DNA of 5,643 nucleotides from an uncultured bacterium (GCA_903826185.1 CAIKDL010000109.1:1-5643); one strand, 5' to 3'. Counted from the stretch's first letter, positions 1 to 5,623 are shown. Notes: generated by a model from the letters alone, not told the origin. Numbers and translations are program-made.

Positions 1-642
1 AGCCTTGGTGCTGGCCTTCTCGAAGGCTTTGGTAATCTGGGCGACCATTTCTTTTTCATCAAATGAACCAGAGACGATAACTGTTGTCGCTGGAGTCGTG
101 TAATGTGCTGTACGATATGCGACCATCTTCTCTCTGTTGAGAGACCTGACAGTCTCTTCCGGACCAGCGATATCCCAACCCACTGGCTGATCGCCATATA
201 GCAGGCTCATGAACACATCTCCGACTTTGCGCTGTGGTAGATCATTGTACATGCGTATCTCTTCCACGATCACGCCCTTCTCTTTTTCAAGCTCTTTGGC
301 ATCGAAAATCGGATTCAAATACATGTCGGATATGACATCAACTATCTTGGCGGCGTGCTTCGAAGCGGCTTTAGCGTAATATCCGGTAAATTCTTGGCCA
401 GTGAAGGCATTGTAATGAGCACCGATGGAGTCCAACTCGCGAGATATGTCGCTAGCCTTGGGACGGTTTTCTGTTCCCTTGAAACACATATGTTCCAGAA
501 AATGCGACAGACCGTTTATGTCTTTCGTTTCATATTTCGAACCGGCACGGACCATGACGAGCACGGTGACCGATGGGTTGTCTTGCATCGGTACTGTGAT
601 AATGCGCAGGCCGCTAGCTAGTTTGATGGTCTTGAAGGTCAT
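1..642 (-). CDS. M16-family zinc metallopeptidase (insulinase/processing-peptidase-like), N-terminal half, cut by the left edge
   Basis: Reading the minus strand from ATG at 642 gives 214 codons with no stop to position 1, so the 3' end is outside the window. The inverted zinc motif HxxEH is present as HFLEH (H47, E50, H51). The downstream helix VIVEEIRMYND supplies the third metal ligand, most likely E128, about 77 residues after H51 as is usual in M16. The stretch YNAFTGQEFTGYY (about 77-89) matches the conserved NAxT segment after the zinc helix. All catalytic-half hallmarks are intact, so this is probably an active peptidase rather than a non-catalytic partner. Family members are usually about 400-450 residues, so roughly half is missing. 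An in-frame stop at 673-675 bounds the N-terminus, and ATG 642 is the first ATG. No Shine-Dalgarno is seen. Unlike its neighbours it has no -10 box directly before the ATG; the leader is C-rich. A weak candidate is TGC-TAAAGT (670-678). No signal peptide is visible, which suggests a cytoplasmic enzyme. The substrate cannot be told. Confidence 0.93.
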   Translation of the reverse strand, partial: MTFKTIKLASGLRIITVPMQDNPSVTVLVMVRAGSKYETKDINGLSHFLEHMCFKGTENRPKASDISRELDSIGAHYNAFTGQEFTGYYAKAASKHAAKIVDVISDMYLNPIFDAKELEKEKGVIVEEIRMYNDLPQRKVGDVFMSLLYGDQPVGWDIAGPEETVRSLNREKMVAYRTAHYTTPATTVIVSGSFDEKEMVAQITKAFEKASTKA

Positions 643-749
643 GGGGGTTTTGGGGTAATTAATAGAGGTACTTTAGCAGATTTTTGGTGCGCTTGCGATA
701 TTGTGTGATTATTGCCAGGCACAAACTATTTAAGTACATATGCGAATTG

Positions 750-764
750 GGACAAAATTTGTCC
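750..764. repeat. 15-bp perfect inverted repeat, possible operator
   Basis: The arms GGACAAA and TTTGTCC are perfect complements around a single central A. The site lies mid-way in the divergent intergenic region, about 110 bases from either start codon. The symmetry and one-base centre suit a dimeric DNA-binding protein better than an RNA hairpin, since there is no room for a loop. No regulator gene is visible here, so its role is inferred only from symmetry and position. Confidence 0.4.
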
Positions 765-775
765 AGATTTCGATA

Positions 776-791
776 GTGCCCGAAAGGGTAT
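776..791. other. Short potential hairpin with a GAAA loop
   Basis: GTGCCC and GGGTAT can pair as a 6-bp stem (three G-C, one A-T, two G-T wobbles on the plus strand) closed by GAAA, a stable GNRA tetraloop. No T-run follows on either strand, so it is not an intrinsic terminator. It lies about 90 bases upstream of the HD-gene promoter, so it would not be in that gene's mRNA if the predicted start site is right. It may be chance. Confidence 0.25.
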
Positions 792-875
792 ACCTCAACC
801 GGCGTCAAAAAGCGGCCAGAAATCGTCACACACGCTCTCGGCGCACATCGACCATTCGTAACCAATAAATTAAGC

Positions 876-884
876 TGCTATACT
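876..884 (+). promoter_or_regulatory. Extended -10 promoter of the HD-hydrolase gene
   Basis: TGC-TATACT matches the extended -10 pattern TGn-TATAAT, with five of six hexamer bases identical. No good -35 is seen (TCGTAA at 856-861, 17 bases upstream, matches 3 of 6). Exactly six bases separate the hexamer from ATG 891. Since the hexamer normally spans -12 to -7, transcription is predicted to begin at the A of the ATG, giving a leaderless mRNA. This agrees with the absence of any Shine-Dalgarno before the gene. Confidence 0.65.
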
Positions 885-890
885 TTCTAC

Positions 891-1484
891 ATGGAAAATA
901 TACAAACAGGCGAAAAGACCCCAAATCTGACATACGCTCATCTGGCACCAGAGGTGTGGGCTGCCCTCGGCAAAATACCTCGCACCGGCTGGGTGAATAG
1001 ACATGTAAAAAATCCAGAATCCGTTCAGGAGCACACTATCGCTCTTAGAGAGCTGGCATCTTCATTCAAAGATCTGACTGAGGACGAAAAAGATGGCTTG
1101 TTGAATATGCTCGAAATACATGATTGGCCGGAAGTCATACACGGCGACCAAGCTATAGTGACCAACGACGAGGAAGAGAAAAGATTATTGAAAGCGACGA
1201 AATACGAGAAAGAAAAGGAGGCGCTCACTACTATTTGCGCAAGGCTAGGTGAAGACGGAAAAAAGATAATGGATCTCTGGCTTCGTTTCGAAAATTCAAA
1301 TGATCCAGCCGCCTCATTTGCTCGACAGCTCGATAAATATCAGGCCATCAAAAAAGCTCTGGAATATGAACATGCCCAAGGCATAGCATTATTCAAAGAA
1401 TTTTTAGATTATGACAGAAAAAGGATCACACACCCGATACTCGTGAAAGGACCACAGGAGTTAGAGTCCGAGGCGTCTGCCTGA
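891..1484 (+). CDS. HD-domain phosphohydrolase, YfbR/HDDC2-like 5'-(deoxy)nucleotidase
   Basis: This 197-residue protein has the pattern of the HD_3/YfbR/HDDC2 family, metal-dependent hydrolases that dephosphorylate (deoxy)nucleoside 5'-monophosphates. The N-terminal signature PRTGWVNRH...NPESVQEHT (about 30-49) is typical of the HDDC2 branch. Visible metal and active-site residues are H48, H77-D78 in EIHDWPEVIHGDQ, and D148 in QLDKYQA. E81 and D86 lie at the same offsets from the HD pair as the catalytic E72 and D77 of E. coli YfbR. Trp34 keeps the spacing of YfbR W19. Length is normal for the family. ATG 891 is the first start codon after the in-frame stop at 774-776 and sits six bases from the -10 box. 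The gene ends in TGA, 3 bases before the stop of the convergent glyS. A cytoplasmic role in nucleotide salvage or pool control is inferred. Exact substrate preference cannot be read from sequence, and (p)ppGpp or another phosphoester is less likely. Confidence 0.88.
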   Translation: MENIQTGEKTPNLTYAHLAPEVWAALGKIPRTGWVNRHVKNPESVQEHTIALRELASSFKDLTEDEKDGLLNMLEIHDWPEVIHGDQAIVTNDEEEKRLLKATKYEKEKEALTTICARLGEDGKKIMDLWLRFENSNDPAASFARQLDKYQAIKKALEYEHAQGIALFKEFLDYDRKRITHPILVKGPQELESEASA

Positions 1485-1487
1485 TCT

Positions 1488-2927
1488 TTACTTCACCTTC
1501 CCTATCAAAAACTTCACCAACTCCCCTTCCGCCACGCGCTCCTGTTTTCCTGAGTCACGATCGCGCACAGTTACACCGGCGCTTTTCTCGATAGTATCGA
1601 AATCTACAGTCACACAAAATGGCGTACCAACTTCATCTTGTCTGCGATAGCGCTTGCCAATATTGCCGTTGTCATCGAAGGCGACGCCTTGGATTCCAGC
1701 CTTTGCGAATTCGGTTTTCAGAGTAGCAAAAACCTCGCGAGCCTTTGCGACCAGCACAGGCTTATTTTTCAAAAGCGGGAAAACGGCAACTTTATAAGGT
1801 GCCACGGCCGGGGCAAGTTTCAAAAATGCCCTCTTCTCATCACTCATCGTGTCTTCGGTATAAGCATCGGCCAAAACAGCCAAAACCGTTCGGTCGAGAC
1901 CAAATGACGGCTCTATGCAATGCGGCACATAACGCTCTTTGGTCTCTTCATCATAATAAGAAATATCGACTTTACTGAATTCGGCGTGCTGCTTCAGATC
2001 AAAATCGGTGCGATAAGCCAAACCGTAAAGCTCATTTTTGCCAAACGGAAAATCGAACTCGAAGTCTATGGTGCGCTTAGAATAATGCGCGCGTTCGCCA
2101 TCTGGGACTTCCAACTCGTGGACTTTCGAAGCAGTCAAACCGACATCGGCGATGAAACCGTGGACCTGCTGGCGAAAATCGTCGAAGATTTTTTGCCAAC
2201 CATCGGCTGCGCCGTCAGATTTTTCGTCACCTTTCACATCTTTCGGTGCCTTCACGAAATATTCTATCTCCATCTGCTCGAATTCGCGTGCACGGAAGAG
2301 GAAGTCCCTAGGTGCGATTTCATTTCTGAAGGCCTTCCCTATCTGGGCCATACCAAAAGGCAAAGTCGGGTGAAATGTGTCAACGATATTCTTGAAATTC
2401 ACAAACATACCCTGTGCCGTTTCTGGTCGCAGATATGAGACCGCTGACGCATCTTCAGCGGCGCCGATGTGCGTCTTGAACATCATGTTGAATTGTCGAA
2501 CCTCCCCGAGAGCGCCTCCACAGTCCGGACATTTTTTCACTGGTGCGGCTGCGCTAGACGGCTTGCCATCTTCACCAATCAACTGATCAGCACGAAAACG
2601 ATGCTGACACTTCTTGCATTCAACAAGAGGATCTGCGAAACCGCCGACGTGGCCGCTAGCCTCCCAAGTACGCTGGTTCATAAGAATCGCCGCATCGATG
2701 CCATACATATCATCGCGGTCATCAACAAAACGCTTCCACCAAATCTTCTTTATATTGTTCTTCAGAGCCACTCCAAGTGGTCCATAATCCCAAGTACCAG
2801 CTAAGCCACCATAGATCTCTGAACCTTGGAAAATAAAGCCGCGCCTCTTACAAAGCGAGATAAGGTTTTCCATGACATCGCTTTGAGCGCCGCTAGCGTC
2901 TTGGCTTTTTGAAGCATTTTTTGACAT
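1488..2927 (-). CDS. glyS: Glycyl-tRNA synthetase, homodimeric (alpha2) class II type
   Basis: Charges tRNA-Gly with glycine, using ATP. The 479-residue protein is collinear with bacterial alpha2 GlyRS (usually about 460-510), not the alpha2beta2 GlyQ/GlyS form. Landmarks are KRRGFIFQGSEIYGG (28-41), WDYGPLG (46-52), WEASGH (88-93), a zinc-binding insertion with C104/C107 and C133/C136, RPETAQG (167-173), class II motif 2 starting FRNE (200-203) and continuing REFEQMEIEYF, and motif 3 EPSFGLDR (339-346) with the ATP-binding arginine. The C-terminal anticodon-binding domain spans about 377-473 and includes IGKRYRRQDEVGTPFC and TVRDRDS. Residues 1-18 are a polar extension rich in Ser, Ala and Gln before the conserved core. 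M19 is an alternative start, but a promoter six bases before the first ATG supports M1. It is the last gene of the recO-membrane protein-glyS series, 24 bases after the previous stop, and converges on the HD gene. Complete, with no missing catalytic residues. Confidence 0.97.
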   Translation of the reverse strand: MSKNASKSQDASGAQSDVMENLISLCKRRGFIFQGSEIYGGLAGTWDYGPLGVALKNNIKKIWWKRFVDDRDDMYGIDAAILMNQRTWEASGHVGGFADPLVECKKCQHRFRADQLIGEDGKPSSAAAPVKKCPDCGGALGEVRQFNMMFKTHIGAAEDASAVSYLRPETAQGMFVNFKNIVDTFHPTLPFGMAQIGKAFRNEIAPRDFLFRAREFEQMEIEYFVKAPKDVKGDEKSDGAADGWQKIFDDFRQQVHGFIADVGLTASKVHELEVPDGERAHYSKRTIDFEFDFPFGKNELYGLAYRTDFDLKQHAEFSKVDISYYDEETKERYVPHCIEPSFGLDRTVLAVLADAYTEDTMSDEKRAFLKLAPAVAPYKVAVFPLLKNKPVLVAKAREVFATLKTEFAKAGIQGVAFDDNGNIGKRYRRQDEVGTPFCVTVDFDTIEKSAGVTVRDRDSGKQERVAEGELVKFLIGKVK

Positions 2928-2933
2928 AGAGAG

Positions 2934-2962
2934 ATTGTATACTAAAGACTATTACTGTACAA
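2934..2962 (-). promoter_or_regulatory. Sigma70-like promoter of glyS (TTGTAC - 17 - TACAAT)
   Basis: On the minus strand TTGTAC (2962-2957) is followed after 17 bases by TACAAT (2939-2934, 5 of 6 to consensus). Six bases then lead to ATG 2927. An overlapping TATACA (2941-2936) is the alternative -10. The -35 lies inside the last codons of the upstream membrane-protein gene, so glyS can be transcribed independently of that gene. The predicted start site is the A of the ATG; no Shine-Dalgarno is present. Confidence 0.6.
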
Positions 2963-4898
2963 CGATGCCATCTGTAGACTTGAAAGTCGGATCTGTACTA
3001 AAGCTCGACAAAAGCGAATCTTGATTGCTTTGCAATTGTGCGCCGGTAAAGCCATCTGAAGCTGTTAGGGTGGATTGATTCACTAGAACAGGAGTCTGTC
3101 CTACCAGATTTGCGCCAGGCAGAAGCGAGATCTGGAAGTCGACTTCTCTGCGGCGCGAAGAGCTGTTAGAGCCAGATGAGGCATTCAAACTACCAATATT
3201 CCAAGAAACTGTTCCTGAATTTTTGTCGTAGCTTACATCTTCGTTTGAAGGGCTAACATTGCCAAGCCACTTGATATATGGAGGTAAGACAGCTGTGACT
3301 TTAGTATTATTCACAGAATTGGAAGTATTGTTGACCGTCCAAAGCACCGTGTAAGTGGTTTCCTGATCAACCTGTGGTGGTACCGGTCCAGTATTTTTGA
3401 ATGGTCCAGTAGAACGAACTATGCGACCCGACAAAGTCATGGTCGAAGAGACTAAAATCTTCCTAGAGGCCACGACAGTCAATGACTCTGGAACTTGCGA
3501 CTCTTGGCTTCGATCACCGGAAACATTGGCTGATATATTTATGGTTGGATTTACCGCCAGATTCGAGCCAGTACTAAGGTCCTTGGGAATAATGGAGAAT
3601 GTCGCACTTCCAGACTCTCCTGCTCCTAGGGATGCCAAAGCCGGATTTGTTTGCTGACTCAAAATGATGTCATCCGTAACTGAACGGAATAAGCCGTTAC
3701 CTGGTGATACAGATTTTTTGTCATAAGCATTACCGGAAAGGTGGATTGTGATAACGGCGTTTGTGACCGGAACGGTTAGATTATTGAACCAAGTGACAAC
3801 CACTTGATGAGATCTACCAAATTCACCAATAAAATCTTTGGTCGTGTTATCGCTGTCTACCGAGATTGTCAGAGAGATGAATGGCTTCTGTATGGCAACA
3901 TCTTGTTGCACCGACATGTATTCTGTACCAATCAAGTTTATATTCGAAGAATCTTGAGCACCAACAGAGAATCTAAATGACTTAGTGTCGCTGTTCTCAC
4001 CAGAGAGCTTGCCATGAATAGTCACATTGCGCTGACCAGCGGCCGGTATATCTCCTATCCTCCACAGGGAATCATCTCCAGAAACCGACTGAGGAGTCGA
4101 GGACATGGCCGTGAACCCGAAAGGATAATTGACGTGAAGCAAAACATTCTTGAGAGTCTGGCCGGAGTTGGATCTTATATTAACCTTGAGATCGAATTCC
4201 TGACCAGAAGTCACTTCTTTGAATGAGGAGACGCTGACTGATATTGGTGAGGAGTTTATCAATACTTCATAAGACTTGCTTTTGGTGAAAACCGAGTTTG
4301 AACCTTTTATGCCATAAGTCAGCGAAACTACGACTTCTTTTTGTGTGTTCTCCTCTCCAAACATGATCGCCTGCACAGATTGGTGAGCTACCCCACCGGA
4401 ACTCAGATCTCCAATCATATTCTGATACTTCTTCAGCTCTTGAGACGGGTTAGAAGGATTCGTGGTACCCGCTGGAAAATTCACCGTCATATCCACTAGT
4501 TGGAGATCGACATTGTTTTTATTGATTATTCCGATATCGAAAGAAACCGGCTCACCGCCAGGTACAGAAACTGGACCATCGATAGTCACGTCGATGTTAT
4601 CGGCAGAGATCAGGTTCTTGCCATTAAAAAATAGATAGGCGCCGACTCCGACGGCAATCAAACAGAAGATCACCGAACCAATGAGTAATTTTGTGAAAAA
4701 TGACATGGAATTATCTTCGTAAGACTCATTCAACCCCAAAGACTTCTCCTCCTCTTCGTGAGTTCCCTGCCAAGATCTCTGCACTGTCGGCACTTCATCT
4801 TGGAATCGCAGCTTACGACGCGTACGCACCTCTGGTGCGTCACGAGAATAAAGCGACTTTTGAAGCTCATCAATCCCACTTTTGTCATCTGGAGGCAT
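2952..4898 (-). CDS. Large single-pass membrane protein with four extracytoplasmic beta-sandwich-like repeats (last one DUF11-like); function unknown
   Basis: I do not recognise a named family for the whole 648-residue protein. Residues 1-69 are charged and presumably cytoplasmic, with a basic patch RTRRKLRF (25-32) and an acidic EEEE (48-51). Residues 71-91 form one strong transmembrane helix. The rest (about 95-648) is Ser/Thr/Asn/Val-rich, beta-type and predicted outside: N-in, C-out with no cleavable signal. Four related segments begin near 114, 232, 361 and 511. Each has alternating hydrophobic strands, an Asn-containing turn and often a (Y/F)P turn, as in DUF11/CARDB-type Ig-like folds; the fourth is closest to DUF11. 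The only cysteine is C79 in the membrane helix. There is no sortase motif, second membrane helix or catalytic motif. ATG 4898 is 15 bases after the recO stop and just downstream of a -10 box; M65 is a less likely start. A structural or adhesive surface role is inference. Confidence 0.85.
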   Translation of the reverse strand: MPPDDKSGIDELQKSLYSRDAPEVRTRRKLRFQDEVPTVQRSWQGTHEEEEKSLGLNESYEDNSMSFFTKLLIGSVIFCLIAVGVGAYLFFNGKNLISADNIDVTIDGPVSVPGGEPVSFDIGIINKNNVDLQLVDMTVNFPAGTTNPSNPSQELKKYQNMIGDLSSGGVAHQSVQAIMFGEENTQKEVVVSLTYGIKGSNSVFTKSKSYEVLINSSPISVSVSSFKEVTSGQEFDLKVNIRSNSGQTLKNVLLHVNYPFGFTAMSSTPQSVSGDDSLWRIGDIPAAGQRNVTIHGKLSGENSDTKSFRFSVGAQDSSNINLIGTEYMSVQQDVAIQKPFISLTISVDSDNTTKDFIGEFGRSHQVVVTWFNNLTVPVTNAVITIHLSGNAYDKKSVSPGNGLFRSVTDDIILSQQTNPALASLGAGESGSATFSIIPKDLSTGSNLAVNPTINISANVSGDRSQESQVPESLTVVASRKILVSSTMTLSGRIVRSTGPFKNTGPVPPQVDQETTYTVLWTVNNTSNSVNNTKVTAVLPPYIKWLGNVSPSNEDVSYDKNSGTVSWNIGSLNASSGSNSSSRRREVDFQISLLPGANLVGQTPVLVNQSTLTASDGFTGAQLQSNQDSLLSSFSTDPTFKSTDGIVVQ

Positions 4899-4907
4899 TT
4901 GACTACT

Positions 4908-4916
4908 ATTCTATCA
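4908..4916 (-). promoter_or_regulatory. Extended -10 element of the membrane-protein gene, overlapping the recO stop codon
   Basis: On the minus strand TGA-TAGAAT fits TGn-TATAAT (hexamer 5 of 6). The TGA is itself the recO stop codon (4916-4914). The hexamer ends nine bases before ATG 4898, predicting a leader of at most about three bases. No Shine-Dalgarno lies in the 15-base gap. Tandem stops (TGA then TAG) are built into the same bases, which alone could explain part of the match. Confidence 0.45.
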
Positions 4917-5540
4917 CAAATGAGATTCTTTCAAGGCCTTGTTGATATGCTGGTTTATCAAGGTCTTTTTACTCATGGCCAGCTCGCATACACCTAGTGT
5001 CAGGTCATTGGAATATATGAAACTATGAATCTCCTTATTATCACCAATATAACCAAGTGCGTGCATAATACGGATTACTACTAAAGATTCGATTGCGTCT
5101 AGATTGTTTGTGCTCTGTGACAAAACCGTATTCAAAAAAATATGGCAGGACTCTATTACTTCAAACAGTTGTGTATTGGCCTCCTCACCTTGTAGAAAAC
5201 GACGCAGTAACAGAGCAATTCTGGCCCAAAAAGCTTGTACTGCCGCGACGTCACCTGAAAGCTCAATACTACTGTTTTGCGTGCCAACACTACTCTGTGC
5301 GCCAATACTGCCACTCTGTGCACTCGTCAGCCTCCAAACTTCTTTGCCACGCACCAAAGAAAAGACTCCGAAAGAATAGTCATTGGAATGGTAACGCAAC
5401 TTCGATCTTTCCAGGCGTATACCCTGTGCGACAGCTCTCACCAAGCCCATGTCGCGCGTAAAGATGGATATTAACTTATCCGCTTCCCCATATTGGTTGG
5501 AGCCGACGATAAAACCTGGCGTAGTGTGGATGGCATGCAT
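4914..5540 (-). CDS. recO: DNA repair protein RecO, short form without zinc finger
   Basis: RecO helps load RecA on SSB-coated single-stranded DNA in the RecFOR pathway and anneals strands. The N-terminal OB-fold signature is clear: TPGFIVGSNQYGEADKLISIFTRDMGLVRAVAQG (7-40), matching the family pattern of T-x-G-x-V, GE-x-D, FT-x-x-x-G, A-x-G, followed by the basic RLERSKLR (42-49). A helical C-terminal region (about 95-200) includes FWARIALLLRRFLQGEE and LDAIESLVVIRIMHALGYIGD, where RecO_C normally lies. At 208 residues it is shorter than E. coli RecO (242). The CxxC...CxxC zinc site of many RecO proteins is absent; the only cysteines are C132 and C185. Residues 74-93 are a low-complexity insertion of three repeats at the OB/helical junction. 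ATG 5540 is chosen because the family signature starts at once and a -10 box lies six bases upstream. It ends in TGA followed by in-frame TAG. First gene of the recO-membrane protein-glyS series. Confidence 0.9.
   Translation of the reverse strand: MHAIHTTPGFIVGSNQYGEADKLISIFTRDMGLVRAVAQGIRLERSKLRYHSNDYSFGVFSLVRGKEVWRLTSAQSGSIGAQSSVGTQNSSIELSGDVAAVQAFWARIALLLRRFLQGEEANTQLFEVIESCHIFLNTVLSQSTNNLDAIESLVVIRIMHALGYIGDNKEIHSFIYSNDLTLGVCELAMSKKTLINQHINKALKESHL
5262..5321 (-). repeat. Degenerate tandem repeat inside recO (three units of 18-21 bases)
   Basis: Three adjacent coding units translate as AQSGSIG, AQSSVG and TQNSSIE (RecO residues 74-93). At DNA level the first two units share GCACAGAGT...GTTGGC/ATTGGC; the third is more diverged, and unit two lacks one codon. 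This looks like an in-frame slippage or duplication product that lengthens the linker between the OB fold and the helical domain. Confidence 0.6.
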
Positions 5541-5546
5541 TTGTTA

Positions 5547-5552
5547 AGTATA
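5547..5552 (-). promoter_or_regulatory. -10 box of recO
   Basis: TATACT on the minus strand (5 of 6 to TATAAT) ends exactly six bases before ATG 5540, predicting transcription from the A of the start codon. It is the same hexamer and spacing as before the HD-hydrolase gene. TG lies directly adjacent to the hexamer rather than in the TGn position. The -35 is weak (TACAGA at 5575-5570, 3 of 6). No Shine-Dalgarno is present. Confidence 0.55.
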
Positions 5553-5560
5553 CAATATTT

Positions 5561-5584
5561 GTAAGCCGATCTGTAAGACGGCTT
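5561..5584. repeat. Inverted and direct repeats between the divergent recO and plus-strand promoters
   Basis: AAGCCG (5563-5568) and CGGCTT (5579-5584) are a perfect 6-bp inverted repeat around 10 bases. Overlapping this, GTAAGCCG (5561-5568) and GTAAGACG (5573-5580) are direct repeats with a 12-base period, 7 of 8 identical. The block covers the expected recO -35 region and lies just left of the TTGAGC -35 of the opposite promoter, so a bound protein could affect both. No T-run follows, so it is not a terminator. Function is inference. Confidence 0.35.
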
Positions 5585-5586
5585 CA

Positions 5587-5615
5587 TTGAGCCAGATTTA
5601 TTGACCTCATAAAAT
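5587..5615 (+). promoter_or_regulatory. Sigma70-like promoter facing right (TTGAGC - 17 - TAAAAT)
   Basis: TTGAGC (5587-5592, 4 of 6) and TAAAAT (5610-5615, 5 of 6) are separated by an ideal 17 bases. An ATG follows eight bases after the -10, so the predicted leader is about two bases. A perfect TATAAT also occurs at 5629-5634, without a well-placed -35. If that is the real -10, the gene would start just beyond the window. Confidence 0.5.
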
Positions 5616-5623
5616 TAGATGCC

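Larger units (their letters stand above)
643..890. other. Divergent intergenic region between the M16 peptidase and HD-hydrolase genes
   Basis: This is 248 bases with no supported gene. It holds a C-rich leader before the peptidase start (643-655), a 15-bp inverted repeat (750-764), a small GAAA-loop hairpin (776-791) and an extended -10 promoter at its right end (876-884). It is long compared with the 3-24 base gaps elsewhere in the window, so it probably carries control sites for both divergent genes. I see no tRNA-like cloverleaf and no obvious riboswitch class. Confidence 0.7.

Noticed and set aside
355..621. An 88-codon plus-strand open frame opposite the M16 peptidase
   Set aside because: It covers the conserved HxxEH region on the other strand; no independent evidence of coding.
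643..655. G-quadruplex from GGGGGTTTTGGGG
   Set aside because: Only two G-tracts are nearby; an intramolecular quadruplex needs four. Kept only as an odd leader composition.
659..865. A 68-codon minus-strand open frame in the divergent intergenic region, starting with TTG
   Set aside because: It needs a TTG start, has a low-complexity Lys/Tyr end, no recognisable motif and no promoter or Shine-Dalgarno. It is what an open stretch of this size gives by chance.
1471..1482. AGGC-GTCT-GCCT as an intrinsic terminator between the convergent genes
   Set aside because: The stem is only four base pairs and no T-tract follows on either strand.
1920..2438. A 172-codon plus-strand open frame opposite glyS
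   Set aside because: It lies fully antisense to the conserved GlyRS core, whose residues explain the sequence. The translation shows no domain pattern; shadow frame.
4890..4896. GGAGG on the plus strand near 4891 as a ribosome binding site, or its complement CCTCC right after the membrane-protein ATG as a regulatory site
   Set aside because: No plus-strand gene starts there. CCTCC is simply the Pro-Pro codons 2-3 of the minus-strand gene; no evidence for more.
4911..4916. UGA recoding as in Gracilibacteria/Absconditabacteria
   Set aside because: TGA ends recO immediately before an in-frame TAG and ends the HD gene at a normal family length; no conserved frame continues through a TGA. The standard code fits.
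5093..5461. A 122-codon plus-strand open frame opposite recO
   Set aside because: Antisense to the RecO coding region, with a composition typical of a shadow frame (Cys, His and Ser-rich) and no recognisable motif.
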